DNA from: an uncultured Clostridium sp.
GTDB lineage: Bacteria > Bacillota > Clostridia > Clostridiales > Clostridiaceae
Length of the DNA stretch: 27,820 nucleotides
Reading direction: 5' to 3'
NCBI GenBank assembly: GCA_934755305.1
Contig: CAKVLD010000039.1
Span: 1 to 27,820 of the forward strand
In this document: piece after piece, positions 15,709-24,187 of the stretch
How positions within the stretch are numbered: the stretch's first letter is position 1
Layout: each line of letters opens with the position of its first letter
The notes under the pieces: model-generated
What the model saw: the letters and a program-made list of their open reading frames with translations, nothing else
Database searches by the model: none
Told to the model about the DNA's origin: nothing
Program-made: the position numbers and the translations under genes

Positions 15709-15997
15709 CATAAAAAAGTGGCTTCGCCACGCTTCTATTAACTAAATTACATCTTAATTTCATAAAAGCATTTTTAGTATATTTATTCTTAACCGAATCC
15801 ACTTTTTTTGGCCAAACAGCAGTGTTCTTAAAGCTTAAATCTTCCTTTTTATCATATATTTTTTATTTAAGTTTTAAGGTTCTGCTGTGGCCCTATATTT
15901 TTATTTTTTAACGTCTTAACCTCTTTGATACCTTTAAGCCCTGTAATTATCAGCCTTCCCGCTTTTTCAAATTTTATACTTCCTAGACGTCAAAAAA
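15709..15997 (-). repeat. Structured repeat element, copy 1 (interrupted form)
   Basis: Two segments are shared with copy 2 at 25056-25211: a 32-bp segment with the GTGGC-TTC-GCCAC hairpin (15709-15740, 31/32 identical) and a 94-bp block (15904-15997, 86/94 identical, no gaps) with 13-bp inverted ends TTTTTTAACGTCT / AGACGTCAAAAAA. Here they are about 163 bp apart instead of 30, and most of the extra DNA is a long palindrome (15810-15892). On the minus strand the GTGGC hairpin ends in T6, like a terminator. The block translates openly in one frame, but most of its changes between copies alter the residue, so it is probably non-coding. Confidence 0.75.
15810..15892. repeat. Long imperfect palindrome inside repeat copy 1
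   Basis: The left arm (15810-15840, GGCCAAACAGCAG...CTTAAAGCTTAAAT) pairs with the right arm (15865-15892, ATTTAAGTTTTAAGG...CTGCTGTGGCC). Pairing runs GGCCA, CAGCAG, CTTAAA and CTTAAAT with small bulges around a 24-nt T-rich loop. It is absent from copy 2 and looks like a separate insertion or hairpin element. Confidence 0.65.
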
Positions 15998-16026
15998 GAA
16001 GATTTTATTAAAAATCCTCTTTTTTA
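15992..16026 (-). terminator. Hairpin with T-tract bordering repeat copy 1
   Basis: AAAAAAGAAGATTTT pairs with AAAATCCTCTTTTTT around a short loop; on the minus strand the one mismatch is a G-U pair and T6 follows, which is shared with the end of the 94-bp block. It may end the PL11 gene transcript. Confidence 0.6.
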
Positions 16027-16097
16027 CTTACAGTTAACATCCATACTTATCTAGATACTAACCTATATTATAAAACTCAACAGATGCGTAAATTATT

Positions 16098-16181
16098 AAG
16101 CTATCTAATCATTAATTACTACCATCTAAATTTATACTCCCCTTGAAATTAATCAGTAATTTCAGTATAAATAGGTAGCTT
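16098..16181. other. Multi-stem structured element, unknown
   Basis: Nested complementary segments: AAGCTATC (16098-16105) with GGTAGCTT (16174-16181, one G-U); ATTTATACT (16130-16138) with AGTATAAAT (16164-16172, perfect); and GAAATTA (16145-16151) with TAATTTC (16157-16163, perfect), with a one-sided CCCCTT bulge. An alternative stem CTACC (16119-16123) with GGTAG (16174-16178) would compete with the outer stem. No match to an RNA family I know. It lies 160 bp downstream of the PL11 stop codon; the rest of 16027-16340 shows nothing. Confidence 0.45.
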
Positions 16182-16340
16182 GTCCTTCACTTTAATATAC
16201 TAAACCAATAACTTATTACTTACAACTTAATTGTACATTGTTTATTCCTATAAATAAAGACCATATCCTAACTTTTTTATTTTTTTTCGTAAAAGTACTT
16301 TTTTTATTTTAAGTATTAAAAATATATGTTTTACGATATT

Positions 16341-18707
16341 TTAATTACATTTTTCAAATATCCATCTTTGATTATTAGATCCACTGTAATTATATTGTAA
16401 TACATTAGCTCCATCATCTTTGCTTCTACCTGAAACATCTAAACATTTTGTATCTGAAGATACTTTAGTTAAGATACTATAACTTCTATCACCATTATTC
16501 TTTAATTTAAATTGTTGATGACTTCCATTAGAACTTCCCCAGACTTGAACATTAGCAGAGTTTTCTGAAGATCCTCCAGCTATATCTATAACTTTATTTG
16601 CTCCACCTATTTGAGTCCATAAAGTATAATATCCATTCCCAACACTACAAACTCTCCAAATTTGACCTTTTGAATTAGTAGAATAATAAGATTGCATTAT
16701 ATTTGCACCACTCTTATCTTCAGAAACACTTAAATATTTTCCACTATTAACACTCTTTATTCTATAAAGTCCTCCATTTTGTATTCCTACGTTATTATTA
16801 GCAGATTCAGAAGATATACTTTTTTCGTTATATCTTCCACATTTATAAACATTTGGTTTTTGAGGAGTCTTCATATCCTCTCCAATATAATAGCTTGGAT
16901 GAGGCGGTTGATTATAACCAACATTTTGCCATGCTATAGCTTCTCTGTATTGGATATCATGCATTAAAGTATATAATCTATGATTAGTTTCATAATTAGT
17001 TGTGTATATTCTAAGAGCTTTATTATCTGAAGTTGGCCATATAACTTCTTCTCTCCAATCTCCTAATATATCTGCTGATAATGAAGGTGTTGCTTTAGTA
17101 CTATTATTAGAATGTACATTACTTCCTGTTAACAATCTATCCACTCTCTTAGCATTATAATTCCACTTATCTATATGAGTACCATCTAAAAGTTCTCTAT
17201 ATAAGTCTCCATCCCACCAATTAGCAAAGTTCTTACTAAGACTTGCTGCCTTTGTAGTAATTTCTTTTCCATTTGCATCAAAACATCCTGATGTAGTTAA
17301 CATCGCATATGGATAGTAATCTGGTCCTATATTAGCAACTATGCCTCTACCAACATCAGTTCCTGTTTTCTTTGAAAATATAGTCTTACCAGTTCTAGCA
17401 TCTCGCATTTGAATACTTTCAACATTGTTTCCTTTTTCCTCGTGAACTTGGAATATTTCTAATCCTGAATGTCTTGGATCAAAATCTCCTACATGAAGTG
17501 CATCACCATGTCCCATACCAGTTGAATATAATCCTTTTCCATTGTGATCTATAACTGCTGAACCATATATAATTTCATCAAATCCATCATTATCTACATC
17601 AGCAACACTAAGACTATGATTGCCTTGTTTTGCAAAAGCAGAATTTCCTGAAGTATTTGTATCAAATGTCCATTGCTTATTTAATTTATTACCATCAAAT
17701 TTATATGCACTTATTACACTTCTAGTATAATATCCTCTACACATTATTAAACTTGGTGTTTTTCCATCTAGATATGCAACTCCTCCTAAGAATCTATCAA
17801 CTCTATTACCATATTTATCTCCCCAAGAACCTACATTTCCTCTTTCTGGAGTAAAGCCTTGATTATGAATTACCTTTCCTGTAGCACCTTCAAATAATGT
17901 TAAATATTCAGGTCCTGATAAAATATACCCAGATGAATTTCTATAATCCTTTGTTTTATCCCCTATAACTTTTCCATCTCCAGCTACTGTTCCATCAGCA
18001 GTTTTCATTGCTATTTCTGCTTTCCCATCACCATTAAAGTCATAAGCAATAAATTGAGTATAATGTGCACCAGCTCTTATATTTTTTCCAAGATCAATTC
18101 TCCAAAGTCTTTTACCATTTAACTTATATGCATCAATATACACATTTGAAGTATATCCTTTTTGAGAGTTATCCTTTGAATTAGATGGATCCCATTTTAG
18201 AATAATTTCATATTCACCATCTCCATCCACATCAGCAACTGAAGCATCATTAGCTGAATAAGTAACTTTTTGCCCATTTAAAGTAGTATCTGCTGGTTTT
18301 TGAATTGGTACATCCTTATAATTATTAGCCCAAACTGTAGCAACATCTGATTCAGTTTTTTCTTGACCATTTACTACAGTTCTTACTGTATATTTTGATG
18401 AAGTATTACCAGATGTATCTAAAAAATTAGTTTTTGTTGTTATATTACTTGCTATCTTCTTACCATCTCTATAAACATTAAACCCAATATTATAATCTTC
18501 TGTACCTAACAACCTCCAAGATACAAGAACTCCTTTATCAACCTTAACCGCAGTTAATCCTCTATTTAAAGATTCAACTTGTCTAGCAGTAGTTGCTGCT
18601 TGTGCTTTAGTACACAATATCCCCTCGTTAATTACATATGGTTCAACAGTTATAATCGAACTTAAAACCACTAATCCAGAAATAAAGTTTCTTATTTTTT
18701 TATTCAT
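16341..18707 (-). CDS. Secreted rhamnogalacturonan lyase (PL11) with C-terminal ricin-type domain
   Basis: A 788-residue exported enzyme that should cut the rhamnogalacturonan I backbone of pectin by beta-elimination. A Sec signal peptide ends near AKAQA (33-37). Residues 40-630 match the YesW/YesX-type PL11 propeller, starting ARQVESLNRGLTAVKV and carrying repeated calcium-type loops such as ADVDGDGEYEI, DFNGDGKAEIAMK and ADVDNDGFDEI. Residues 637-788 form a ricin-B/CBM13-type beta-trefoil with QxW-like repeats (GQIWRV, HQQFKL, NQRWIF). The start has GGGGGGAG at 5 nt. It appears monocistronic, with its own promoter. Confidence 0.92.
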   Translation of the reverse strand: MNKKIRNFISGLVVLSSIITVEPYVINEGILCTKAQAATTARQVESLNRGLTAVKVDKGVLVSWRLLGTEDYNIGFNVYRDGKKIASNITTKTNFLDTSGNTSSKYTVRTVVNGQEKTESDVATVWANNYKDVPIQKPADTTLNGQKVTYSANDASVADVDGDGEYEIILKWDPSNSKDNSQKGYTSNVYIDAYKLNGKRLWRIDLGKNIRAGAHYTQFIAYDFNGDGKAEIAMKTADGTVAGDGKVIGDKTKDYRNSSGYILSGPEYLTLFEGATGKVIHNQGFTPERGNVGSWGDKYGNRVDRFLGGVAYLDGKTPSLIMCRGYYTRSVISAYKFDGNKLNKQWTFDTNTSGNSAFAKQGNHSLSVADVDNDGFDEIIYGSAVIDHNGKGLYSTGMGHGDALHVGDFDPRHSGLEIFQVHEEKGNNVESIQMRDARTGKTIFSKKTGTDVGRGIVANIGPDYYPYAMLTTSGCFDANGKEITTKAASLSKNFANWWDGDLYRELLDGTHIDKWNYNAKRVDRLLTGSNVHSNNSTKATPSLSADILGDWREEVIWPTSDNKALRIYTTNYETNHRLYTLMHDIQYREAIAWQNVGYNQPPHPSYYIGEDMKTPQKPNVYKCGRYNEKSISSESANNNVGIQNGGLYRIKSVNSGKYLSVSEDKSGANIMQSYYSTNSKGQIWRVCSVGNGYYTLWTQIGGANKVIDIAGGSSENSANVQVWGSSNGSHQQFKLKNNGDRSYSILTKVSSDTKCLDVSGRSKDDGANVLQYNYSGSNNQRWIFEKCN

Positions 18708-18740
18708 TTATTCTCCCCCCTATTTTTAATGTATACTAAC

Positions 18741-18768
18741 ATTATAATTACTTTTTTACCCGTGTAAA
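18741..18768 (-). promoter_or_regulatory. PL11 lyase promoter with overlapping inverted repeat
   Basis: Minus-strand TTTACA (18768-18763), 16-bp spacer, perfect TATAAT (18746-18741). The -35 box overlaps TTTAC-CCGT-GTAAA (18755-18768), a possible operator for substrate-dependent control. Confidence 0.65.
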
Positions 18769-18876
18769 CTTTTTCTTCGTGAATATAATACTTTTTATCT
18801 TTATTTGCATTTTTTAGTAATCCTTCTTATTCATGAATATTTAATAAGATTCATATTAATTCAAAACCATATTAAA

Positions 18877-18902
18877 AAGGAACGACATACACATCGTTCC
18901 TT
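18877..18902 (-). terminator. Terminator of the rodA-like gene
   Basis: AAGGAACGA (18877-18885) and TCGTTCCTT (18894-18902) with an 8-nt loop; on the minus strand T5 follows. The hairpin begins inside the stop codon region of the gene. Confidence 0.8.
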
Positions 18903-20067
18903 AAAAATTAATTTTTTCTCTTCTCATACCTATATTTATCACTATAGTAATTGCTGCAATAGTAGTTAATAAAGAACTACCTCCATAACTTATTAAAGGC
19001 AAGGTAATTCCTGTAATAGGCATAAGCTTTATAGTCATTCCTATATTCTGCATTATGGCAAACAAAAGATAAGAAACCATCCCTATTGATACAACAGAAC
19101 CAAAAATATCTTTAGCTGTCCTTGCTATATTAATCATCTTAGTAATTAATATTCCATAAAGAGATAATAAAAATATTGCTCCTAAAAGTCCCCACTGCTC
19201 TGCTATAGCTGTAAATATAAAATCAGTTTGAACTTCTGGCACATGAGTTCCTACATATCCTGGTGATACTTTTGGATCTAGTGAAACATCTGTACCAAAT
19301 ATTCCCCCTGCTCCTACACCTATAATTCCTTGATATAACTGATACCCATCACCAGAAACATCTATAGTTTCACTTGTAAATTCAGTTAATCTCTTTTTTT
19401 GATAATCCTGTATTACTCCTAAGTTCCAAGCTATTACTATAGTAATAAATAAAGCTATAAGCCCTCCTCGCAATATTCTTTTATCTAGTTCACAGAAAAA
19501 TACTATTCCAAGAACAATAAAAAAAGATACCATGGTCATCCCCATATCCTTTTCTATTAAAATTAATACAATAGGTAAAGCAGCATACATAATAATCTTA
19601 GCCAAATTTCTTAAATCATTTATTTTACCATCCATATCCTCTATTAACTTTCCTAGCATTAACATTATTGAAAACTTAGCAAACTCTGCTGGTTGAAGCT
19701 TCATAATCCCCAAGTCAATCCATCCACGAGCACCATTAACCTTTATTCCTATATGAGGTATCCATACTGCAACTAATAGTCCTATAGTTATCCAATAAAA
19801 AATTGGAGCTATGTCATATATCTCTCTATAGTTTATACATAATAAATAATATGCTACTATCATTGATATAAAAAACCATATAATTTGTCGTTTTACAAAT
19901 ATATATGGAGTACTAAATACGTCTCCCTTTGTGCATAAATATATATTTAAAATTCCAAATAGAGCTAGTCCTATTATTACTAATAATAAAACTACATCTA
20001 TATTTCTAATATCCTTGTCTTTAAGTATAAACCTTCTTCTATTATTCCTTTTTATAAATTGGTTCAC
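18901..20067 (-). CDS. SEDS-family peptidoglycan glycosyltransferase, RodA type
   Basis: A 388-residue protein with about ten membrane helices that polymerises lipid II together with a class B PBP during wall elongation. Family signatures: NGARGWIDLG and QPAEFAKF after the first helices, the long extracellular loop with GVGAGGIFGT, HVPEVQTDFIFTAIAEQWG, and the C-terminal PITGITLPLISYGGSSL. The HVPEVQTDFIF block favours RodA over FtsW or SpoVE. I place the start at GTG 20067, six bases behind GAGGTG; a GTG at 20076 is also in frame. It stands alone, not in an mre or dcw cluster, so it is probably an extra RodA paralogue. Confidence 0.88.
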   Translation of the reverse strand: MNQFIKRNNRRRFILKDKDIRNIDVVLLLVIIGLALFGILNIYLCTKGDVFSTPYIFVKRQIIWFFISMIVAYYLLCINYREIYDIAPIFYWITIGLLVAVWIPHIGIKVNGARGWIDLGIMKLQPAEFAKFSIMLMLGKLIEDMDGKINDLRNLAKIIMYAALPIVLILIEKDMGMTMVSFFIVLGIVFFCELDKRILRGGLIALFITIVIAWNLGVIQDYQKKRLTEFTSETIDVSGDGYQLYQGIIGVGAGGIFGTDVSLDPKVSPGYVGTHVPEVQTDFIFTAIAEQWGLLGAIFLLSLYGILITKMINIARTAKDIFGSVVSIGMVSYLLFAIMQNIGMTIKLMPITGITLPLISYGGSSLLTTIAAITIVINIGMRREKINF

Positions 20068-20455
20068 TCTCAACACCTCATATATAAAACTTATTATCTT
20101 TAATTATATATCACCACACTAATTTTATGTAATTTTTTAACAAAAATAAGAAATTATTAATATTCTTATTTTCTTCTTATTAAAATAATTTTAAGATTTA
20201 TTTTTTATTTATACTTTTATGACATAATCCTGACATATTACTTATATATAATTTACTTATGGTAATAATGACAAGTAAGTTATTATAAGTATTTTTTTCA
20301 TTAAAAATTATCCCTAAATAATTAGAGCTGCACCTACTAAATGCAGCTCTAATATCATCTTACTTTTCTATATTATTTATTTTCTACCTCCAGTTACCAC
20401 TTTATATATTGTAGGAAAATATCGCAAAATAAGTATTTTTTCCTTATTTAATCAT
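20068..20455. other. Intergenic region with two hairpins
   Basis: A long imperfect hairpin spans 20239-20291 (TACTTATA...TATAAGTA) and is followed on the plus strand by T7; the same DNA read on the minus strand contains TTGTCA (20274-20269) and TATATA (20250-20245) at 18 bp, a possible rodA promoter. A second, perfect 11-bp hairpin TTAGAGCTGCA/TGCAGCTCTAA lies at 20322-20352 and probably ends the esterase transcript. No gene is visible. Confidence 0.45.
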
Positions 20456-21244
20456 TTACAAAAACTTTCTTTCTTTAAACCATTCTTCACATAACTTTGC
20501 CCACCTTGTTACATAAGGAAAATCATCTTTTAACCCTAATCCATGACCTCCTTCTGGAAATACATGAATTTCAAAAGGCACTTTATTTTTCTTCAAAGCT
20601 GTAACATATAGTAATGAATTTTCCATTGGAACAGTATCATCAGGTGCTGTTGTCCAAATAAATGTTTGAGGAGTATCTTTTTTAACTTGTTTTTCTACAC
20701 ACATAAAATTAATAAGTTCTTCTGATGCATCTTCTCCTAATAAATTATTTCTACTTCCTACATGAGCATATTCTGTAAGGTTAATTACTGGATAACATAG
20801 TACGCTCATATCAGGTCTTGCACTTACCTTATCAATTTCATCTTTAGAATAATCCATATCATAATCAAAATGCACTGATAAGCTTGCTGCTAAATGTCCA
20901 CCTGCAGAAAATCCTAAGACTCCTATCCTATTAGGATCCACATTAAATTCTTTATGATTATATCTAACATATCTTATGGCTCTTTGAAGATCTAGTAATG
21001 GATATGGGTGTCTATAAGGCGCGACTCTATAATCTAACACAAATGCACTAACTCCTATAGAATTAAGCCACTCTGCTATAGGGCCACCTTCATGAGGGGC
21101 TTTAAATTCATATCCTCCTCCAGGACATACTATTATAGCTGGTCTTAATTCTTTTCCTCCTATAATGTAAGATTCTAAACTTGGCTCTTTTTGATTTATA
21201 TTTTTATCAAATCCTGGAACTTCATCTTTCCAAATATTTATCAT
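20456..21244 (-). CDS. Alpha/beta-hydrolase esterase (acetyl-xylan-esterase-like)
   Basis: A 262-residue cytoplasmic alpha/beta hydrolase without a signal peptide. The catalytic triad is visible: the nucleophile serine in GFSAGGHLA, the aspartate in TAPDDTVP and the histidine in FPEGGHGLGL. An oxyanion-hole region is seen in VCPGGGYEF. The sequence style (YIIGGKELRPAIIVCPGG and LDYRVAPYRHPYPLLDLQRAIRY) fits the BD-FAE/acetyl-xylan-esterase group that removes acetyl or feruloyl groups from oligosaccharides. A function with the pectin lyase upstream is possible but only inferred. The upstream region holds repeats and a palindrome. Confidence 0.88.
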   Translation of the reverse strand: MINIWKDEVPGFDKNINQKEPSLESYIIGGKELRPAIIVCPGGGYEFKAPHEGGPIAEWLNSIGVSAFVLDYRVAPYRHPYPLLDLQRAIRYVRYNHKEFNVDPNRIGVLGFSAGGHLAASLSVHFDYDMDYSKDEIDKVSARPDMSVLCYPVINLTEYAHVGSRNNLLGEDASEELINFMCVEKQVKKDTPQTFIWTTAPDDTVPMENSLLYVTALKKNKVPFEIHVFPEGGHGLGLKDDFPYVTRWAKLCEEWFKERKFL

Positions 21245-21356
21245 TTTCTCTTCCCTTCTTTCAACGTATTAACAACACATATATTCACATATAAAGTAAA
21301 TCATATTTATATTATACACTTCTAAATATATATTTTATGAATCTAATATTTTTATG

Positions 21357-21443
21357 TATTTGATGCAAAAGAATATTTAATGCATATTATGCAAAAAAAT
21401 ATTTGATGCTTTTTATGTATATATTTTTCTTATGTGCACATAA
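21357..21443. promoter_or_regulatory. Three decamer repeats and a 14-bp palindrome upstream of the esterase
   Basis: TATTTGATGC occurs at 21357-21366 and 21400-21409, with TATTTAATGC at 21374-21383. TTATGTGCACATAA at 21430-21443 is a perfect 14-bp palindrome. All lie 110-200 bp upstream of the esterase start and look like binding sites. The rest of 21245-21496 shows no gene. Confidence 0.45.
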
Positions 21444-21496
21444 TATATATAAGGAAAAATCAATGTGAAATTTGTTCATAATTGTGCATTCCTCAT

Positions 21497-21538
21497 AAAA
21501 AAACAGGTTTTAGCTTACATAACTAAAACCTGTTTTTT
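21497..21538. terminator. Bidirectional terminator after the thiazole operon
   Basis: AAAACAGGTTTTAG pairs with CTAAAACCTGTTTT around a 9-nt loop, with A7 on the left and T6 on the right, so it works in both directions. On the minus strand it ends thiS-thiF-thiG-thiH-tenI. Confidence 0.85.
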
Positions 21539-21676
21539 ATTTGAGTATTTTAAGCATGATCCAGCTGTTGCGAATCTATTTCTTAATATAATTGTTACAT
21601 AACTTTCAGCTTTTTCTCCTACTGCAAGTTCTGCTTCTTCTATACTTCCTAAGGCTACATCACAATAATTGTATAC
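21515..21676 (-). pseudogene. Fragment of an unrecognised gene after tenI
   Basis: An open frame of 53 codons with ordinary protein-like composition (for example GSIEEAELAVGEKAES and TIILRNRFATAGSC) that has no ATG, GTG or TTG at its beginning, no ribosome binding site, and a stop codon 13 bp before the tenI end. It ends in the operon terminator. It looks like the C-terminal remnant of a gene lost by deletion. I do not recognise the parent family. Confidence 0.45.
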
Positions 21677-21688
21677 TTATATATAACA

Positions 21689-22261
21689 TTATTTAATTTT
21701 CATAAATCCAGACATTATGCAAACTCCCGCTGCACCTTCATTAATAACTAATTCTATATTTTCATTATTAATACCACCAATAGCATATACAGGAATATTA
21801 ACAGAACCACATACTTGATTTAAAAAATTTAATCCTCTAGGCTCTAAACCTTTTTTACAATCAGTTATAAAAATATGGCCTGCTGTTATATAAGTAGCTC
21901 CTTCTCTTTCTGCAAACTTTGCATCTTCTACAGAATGGATTGAAACACCTATTTTATTAAAATATTTTAATTTTTCTTTATTATCTTTAAGCTTTCTTAT
22001 AGGTAAATGTATATTTTTACATTCTAACTTAATTGCTACATCAATAAAATTATGTAAGACACATTCAATATTATAATCTTTACATTTTTTTATTACTTCT
22101 CTAGCTAATAATTCATATTCTTCCTCTAATAAATCTTTTTCTCTTAAAACAAACATATCTGGCTTTTTATATTTGGCTATCTTATCTATTTGTTCTATTA
22201 AACTACCTTCACATAAATTTCTATTTGAAAATGCTATTAATTTATACAAAGACATAATCAT
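21689..22261 (-). CDS. tenI: Thiazole tautomerase TenI
   Basis: A 190-residue TIM-barrel protein of the ThiE/TenI superfamily. The block TAGHIFITDCKKGLEPRGL (127-145) is the TenI form, including the conserved histidine (His129) that corresponds to the catalytic histidine of Bacillus TenI; ThiE enzymes instead have GPxFxTxTK there. YAIGGINNENI near the C-terminus binds phosphate. TenI aromatises the thiazole carboxylate phosphate tautomer made by ThiG. It overlaps the thiH end by 20 bp (ATG at 22261; 22255 is also possible), with no clear ribosome binding site, so coupled translation is likely. A weak thiamine-phosphate synthase activity cannot be excluded. Confidence 0.85.
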   Translation of the reverse strand: MIMSLYKLIAFSNRNLCEGSLIEQIDKIAKYKKPDMFVLREKDLLEEEYELLAREVIKKCKDYNIECVLHNFIDVAIKLECKNIHLPIRKLKDNKEKLKYFNKIGVSIHSVEDAKFAEREGATYITAGHIFITDCKKGLEPRGLNFLNQVCGSVNIPVYAIGGINNENIELVINEGAAGVCIMSGFMKIK

Positions 22262-23396
22262 TCATAACAGGTTGAAGACCTTGATTTTTAATAGCCTCGT
22301 AAACTTCTTCTACATTACGAGTATCATTAATTTCAAATTGGTCATCACCTTTCTCCTCTATATCTTCACTATGACTACCTATTCCTGTACTTACCCCTGC
22401 TGAAATTTTTGTAGCAGCAAGTCCTATAACATTATTTCTAAAACCTTCACGTTCTCTTGTAGAAATAGTCATTCCTGCAAAAGGCATAAATAATCTATAG
22501 GCACACATTACTTGTAATAATTGTTTTTCATGAACATCTTTAGGATTAATCTTATCATTATTTATAATAGGTCTAAGTCTAGGACAAGAGAATGATATTT
22601 CTGCATGAGGATATTTTCTTTGAATTAAATAAGCATGCATTCCTGTAGCAAAAGCATCTTTTCTAAAATCATCAAGACCTAAAAGTGCTGCAAAACCCAC
22701 TCCTCTCATACCTCCCATAAGAGCTCTTTCTTGAGCATTTATCCTATAAGGAAATATTCTTTTATGACCTGCAAGATGCAATGTTTCGTACTTATCTGAA
22801 TTATAAGTTTCTTGGAATACAGTAATATAATCTGCTCCACATTTATGAAGATATGCATATTCATCTGAATTTACTGGATATATTTCAAGACCAACATTCT
22901 TGAAATATTTTCTAGCAATCTTACAAGCTTCACCTATATACTCTACACTAGACATTTTTCTACTTTCACCAGTAAGTATTAATACCTCTTCAAGACCTGT
23001 TTCTGCTATAACTTTCATTTCCTCTTCTATCCCTTTAGAATCAAGCTTAGCACGACGTATTTTATTGTGACAATTAAAACCACAATATATACAAAGATTT
23101 TCACAATAATTAGCTATATATAAAGGTGTAAACATATATACTGATGTTCCAAAATGTTTTTGAGTCTCTTCTTTAGCCTTTACAGCTATTTCTTCTAAAA
23201 AATCTTCTGCTGCTGGAGAAAGTAATGCTTTAAAATCTTCTATAGTTCTATTACTGCTGTTTATAGCTCTTATTACATCATTTGCAGTATATTTATTATA
23301 ATCATAGTCTTTCATCTTAGATATAACTTCATCCATTATTTCTGACCCTATATCCTCCATACCCTCTAGGTATTTCATATGATCTATTCTCTCCAT
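22242..23396 (-). CDS. thiH: 2-iminoacetate synthase (radical SAM)
   Basis: A 384-residue radical SAM enzyme that cleaves tyrosine to dehydroglycine (2-iminoacetate) and p-cresol for thiazole formation under anaerobic conditions. The cluster motif C-x3-C-x2-C is at Cys98, Cys102 and Cys105 (YCENLCIYCGF). The C-terminal BATS-type region with MCAYRLFMPFAGMTISTRE is present. The use of ThiH in place of the oxygen-dependent glycine oxidase ThiO fits an anaerobe. AGGAGG precedes the ATG; it follows thiG by 12 bp. Confidence 0.95.
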   Translation of the reverse strand: MERIDHMKYLEGMEDIGSEIMDEVISKMKDYDYNKYTANDVIRAINSSNRTIEDFKALLSPAAEDFLEEIAVKAKEETQKHFGTSVYMFTPLYIANYCENLCIYCGFNCHNKIRRAKLDSKGIEEEMKVIAETGLEEVLILTGESRKMSSVEYIGEACKIARKYFKNVGLEIYPVNSDEYAYLHKCGADYITVFQETYNSDKYETLHLAGHKRIFPYRINAQERALMGGMRGVGFAALLGLDDFRKDAFATGMHAYLIQRKYPHAEISFSCPRLRPIINNDKINPKDVHEKQLLQVMCAYRLFMPFAGMTISTREREGFRNNVIGLAATKISAGVSTGIGSHSEDIEEKGDDQFEINDTRNVEEVYEAIKNQGLQPVMNDYVFV

Positions 23397-23408
23397 AATA
23401 TAATCCTC

Positions 23409-24185
23409 CTAATCATTTAGAAATCCTGTAAGTGGTGATGAGGCTGAAGCTCCTTTATTAAGCACTCTACCAAGACCTGCTAAATAAGCTTCTCTACCTG
23501 CATTTATGGCCATCTTAAAGCTTCTTGCCATTCTAGTAATATCACCTGCTGTTGCTATAGCTGTATTAGCCATAATAGCTGCTGCCCCAAGCTCCATAGC
23601 TTCACAAGCTTGTGATGGTGCTCCTATTCCTGCATCTACTATAATAGGAAGATCTATTTCATCTACTAATATTTTTATAAAATCTTTTGTACAAAGCCCT
23701 CTATTTGATCCTATTGGTGCTGCAAGTGGCATTATTGCCGCTGCTCCTGCATTCACTAAATCACGGGCTACATTTAAATCTGGATACATATATGGCATAA
23801 CTATAAAACCTTCTTTTGCTAACATTTCTGTAGCTTTAATAGTTTCATAATTATCTGGTAAAAGATATTTAGAATCACGAATAACCTCTATTTTTACAAA
23901 ATCTCCACATCCTAATTCTCTAGAAAGACGAGCTATTCTAACTGCTTCTTCTGCATTTCTTGCTCCTGATGTATTTGGAAGTAATGTTATTCCCTTAGGC
24001 AAAAAATCTAATATATTTTCACCATCATTAGTATTAGCTCTACGCACTGCTAACGTAATAATTTCTGCATCAGCCTCTTCTACTGCTGCCTTAATTAAAT
24101 TAACATTATATTTTCCTGAACCTAATATAAAACGAGAATTAAACTCATGTCCCCCAATAATTAATTTATCTTCATTATTTTTCAT
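23409..24185 (-). CDS. thiG: Thiazole synthase
   Basis: A 258-residue TIM-barrel enzyme that joins deoxyxylulose phosphate, iminoacetate and ThiS thiocarboxylate sulfur into the thiazole tautomer. The Schiff-base lysine is Lys98 in DFVKIEV; the phosphate-binding blocks IVDAGIGAPS and MANTAIATA are clear. The N-terminus LIIGGHEFNSRFILGSGKY is typical. GAGGAGA seven bases upstream fixes the start at 24185; a longer frame from 24248 would overlap thiF by 61 bp. Confidence 0.96.
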   Translation of the reverse strand: MKNNEDKLIIGGHEFNSRFILGSGKYNVNLIKAAVEEADAEIITLAVRRANTNDGENILDFLPKGITLLPNTSGARNAEEAVRIARLSRELGCGDFVKIEVIRDSKYLLPDNYETIKATEMLAKEGFIVMPYMYPDLNVARDLVNAGAAAIMPLAAPIGSNRGLCTKDFIKILVDEIDLPIIVDAGIGAPSQACEAMELGAAAIMANTAIATAGDITRMARSFKMAINAGREAYLAGLGRVLNKGASASSPLTGFLND

Positions 24186-24187
24186 AA

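Noticed and set aside
21357..21409. Short CRISPR-like array
   Set aside because: The three repeats are only ten bases long, unevenly spaced and not palindromic; no cas genes nearby.
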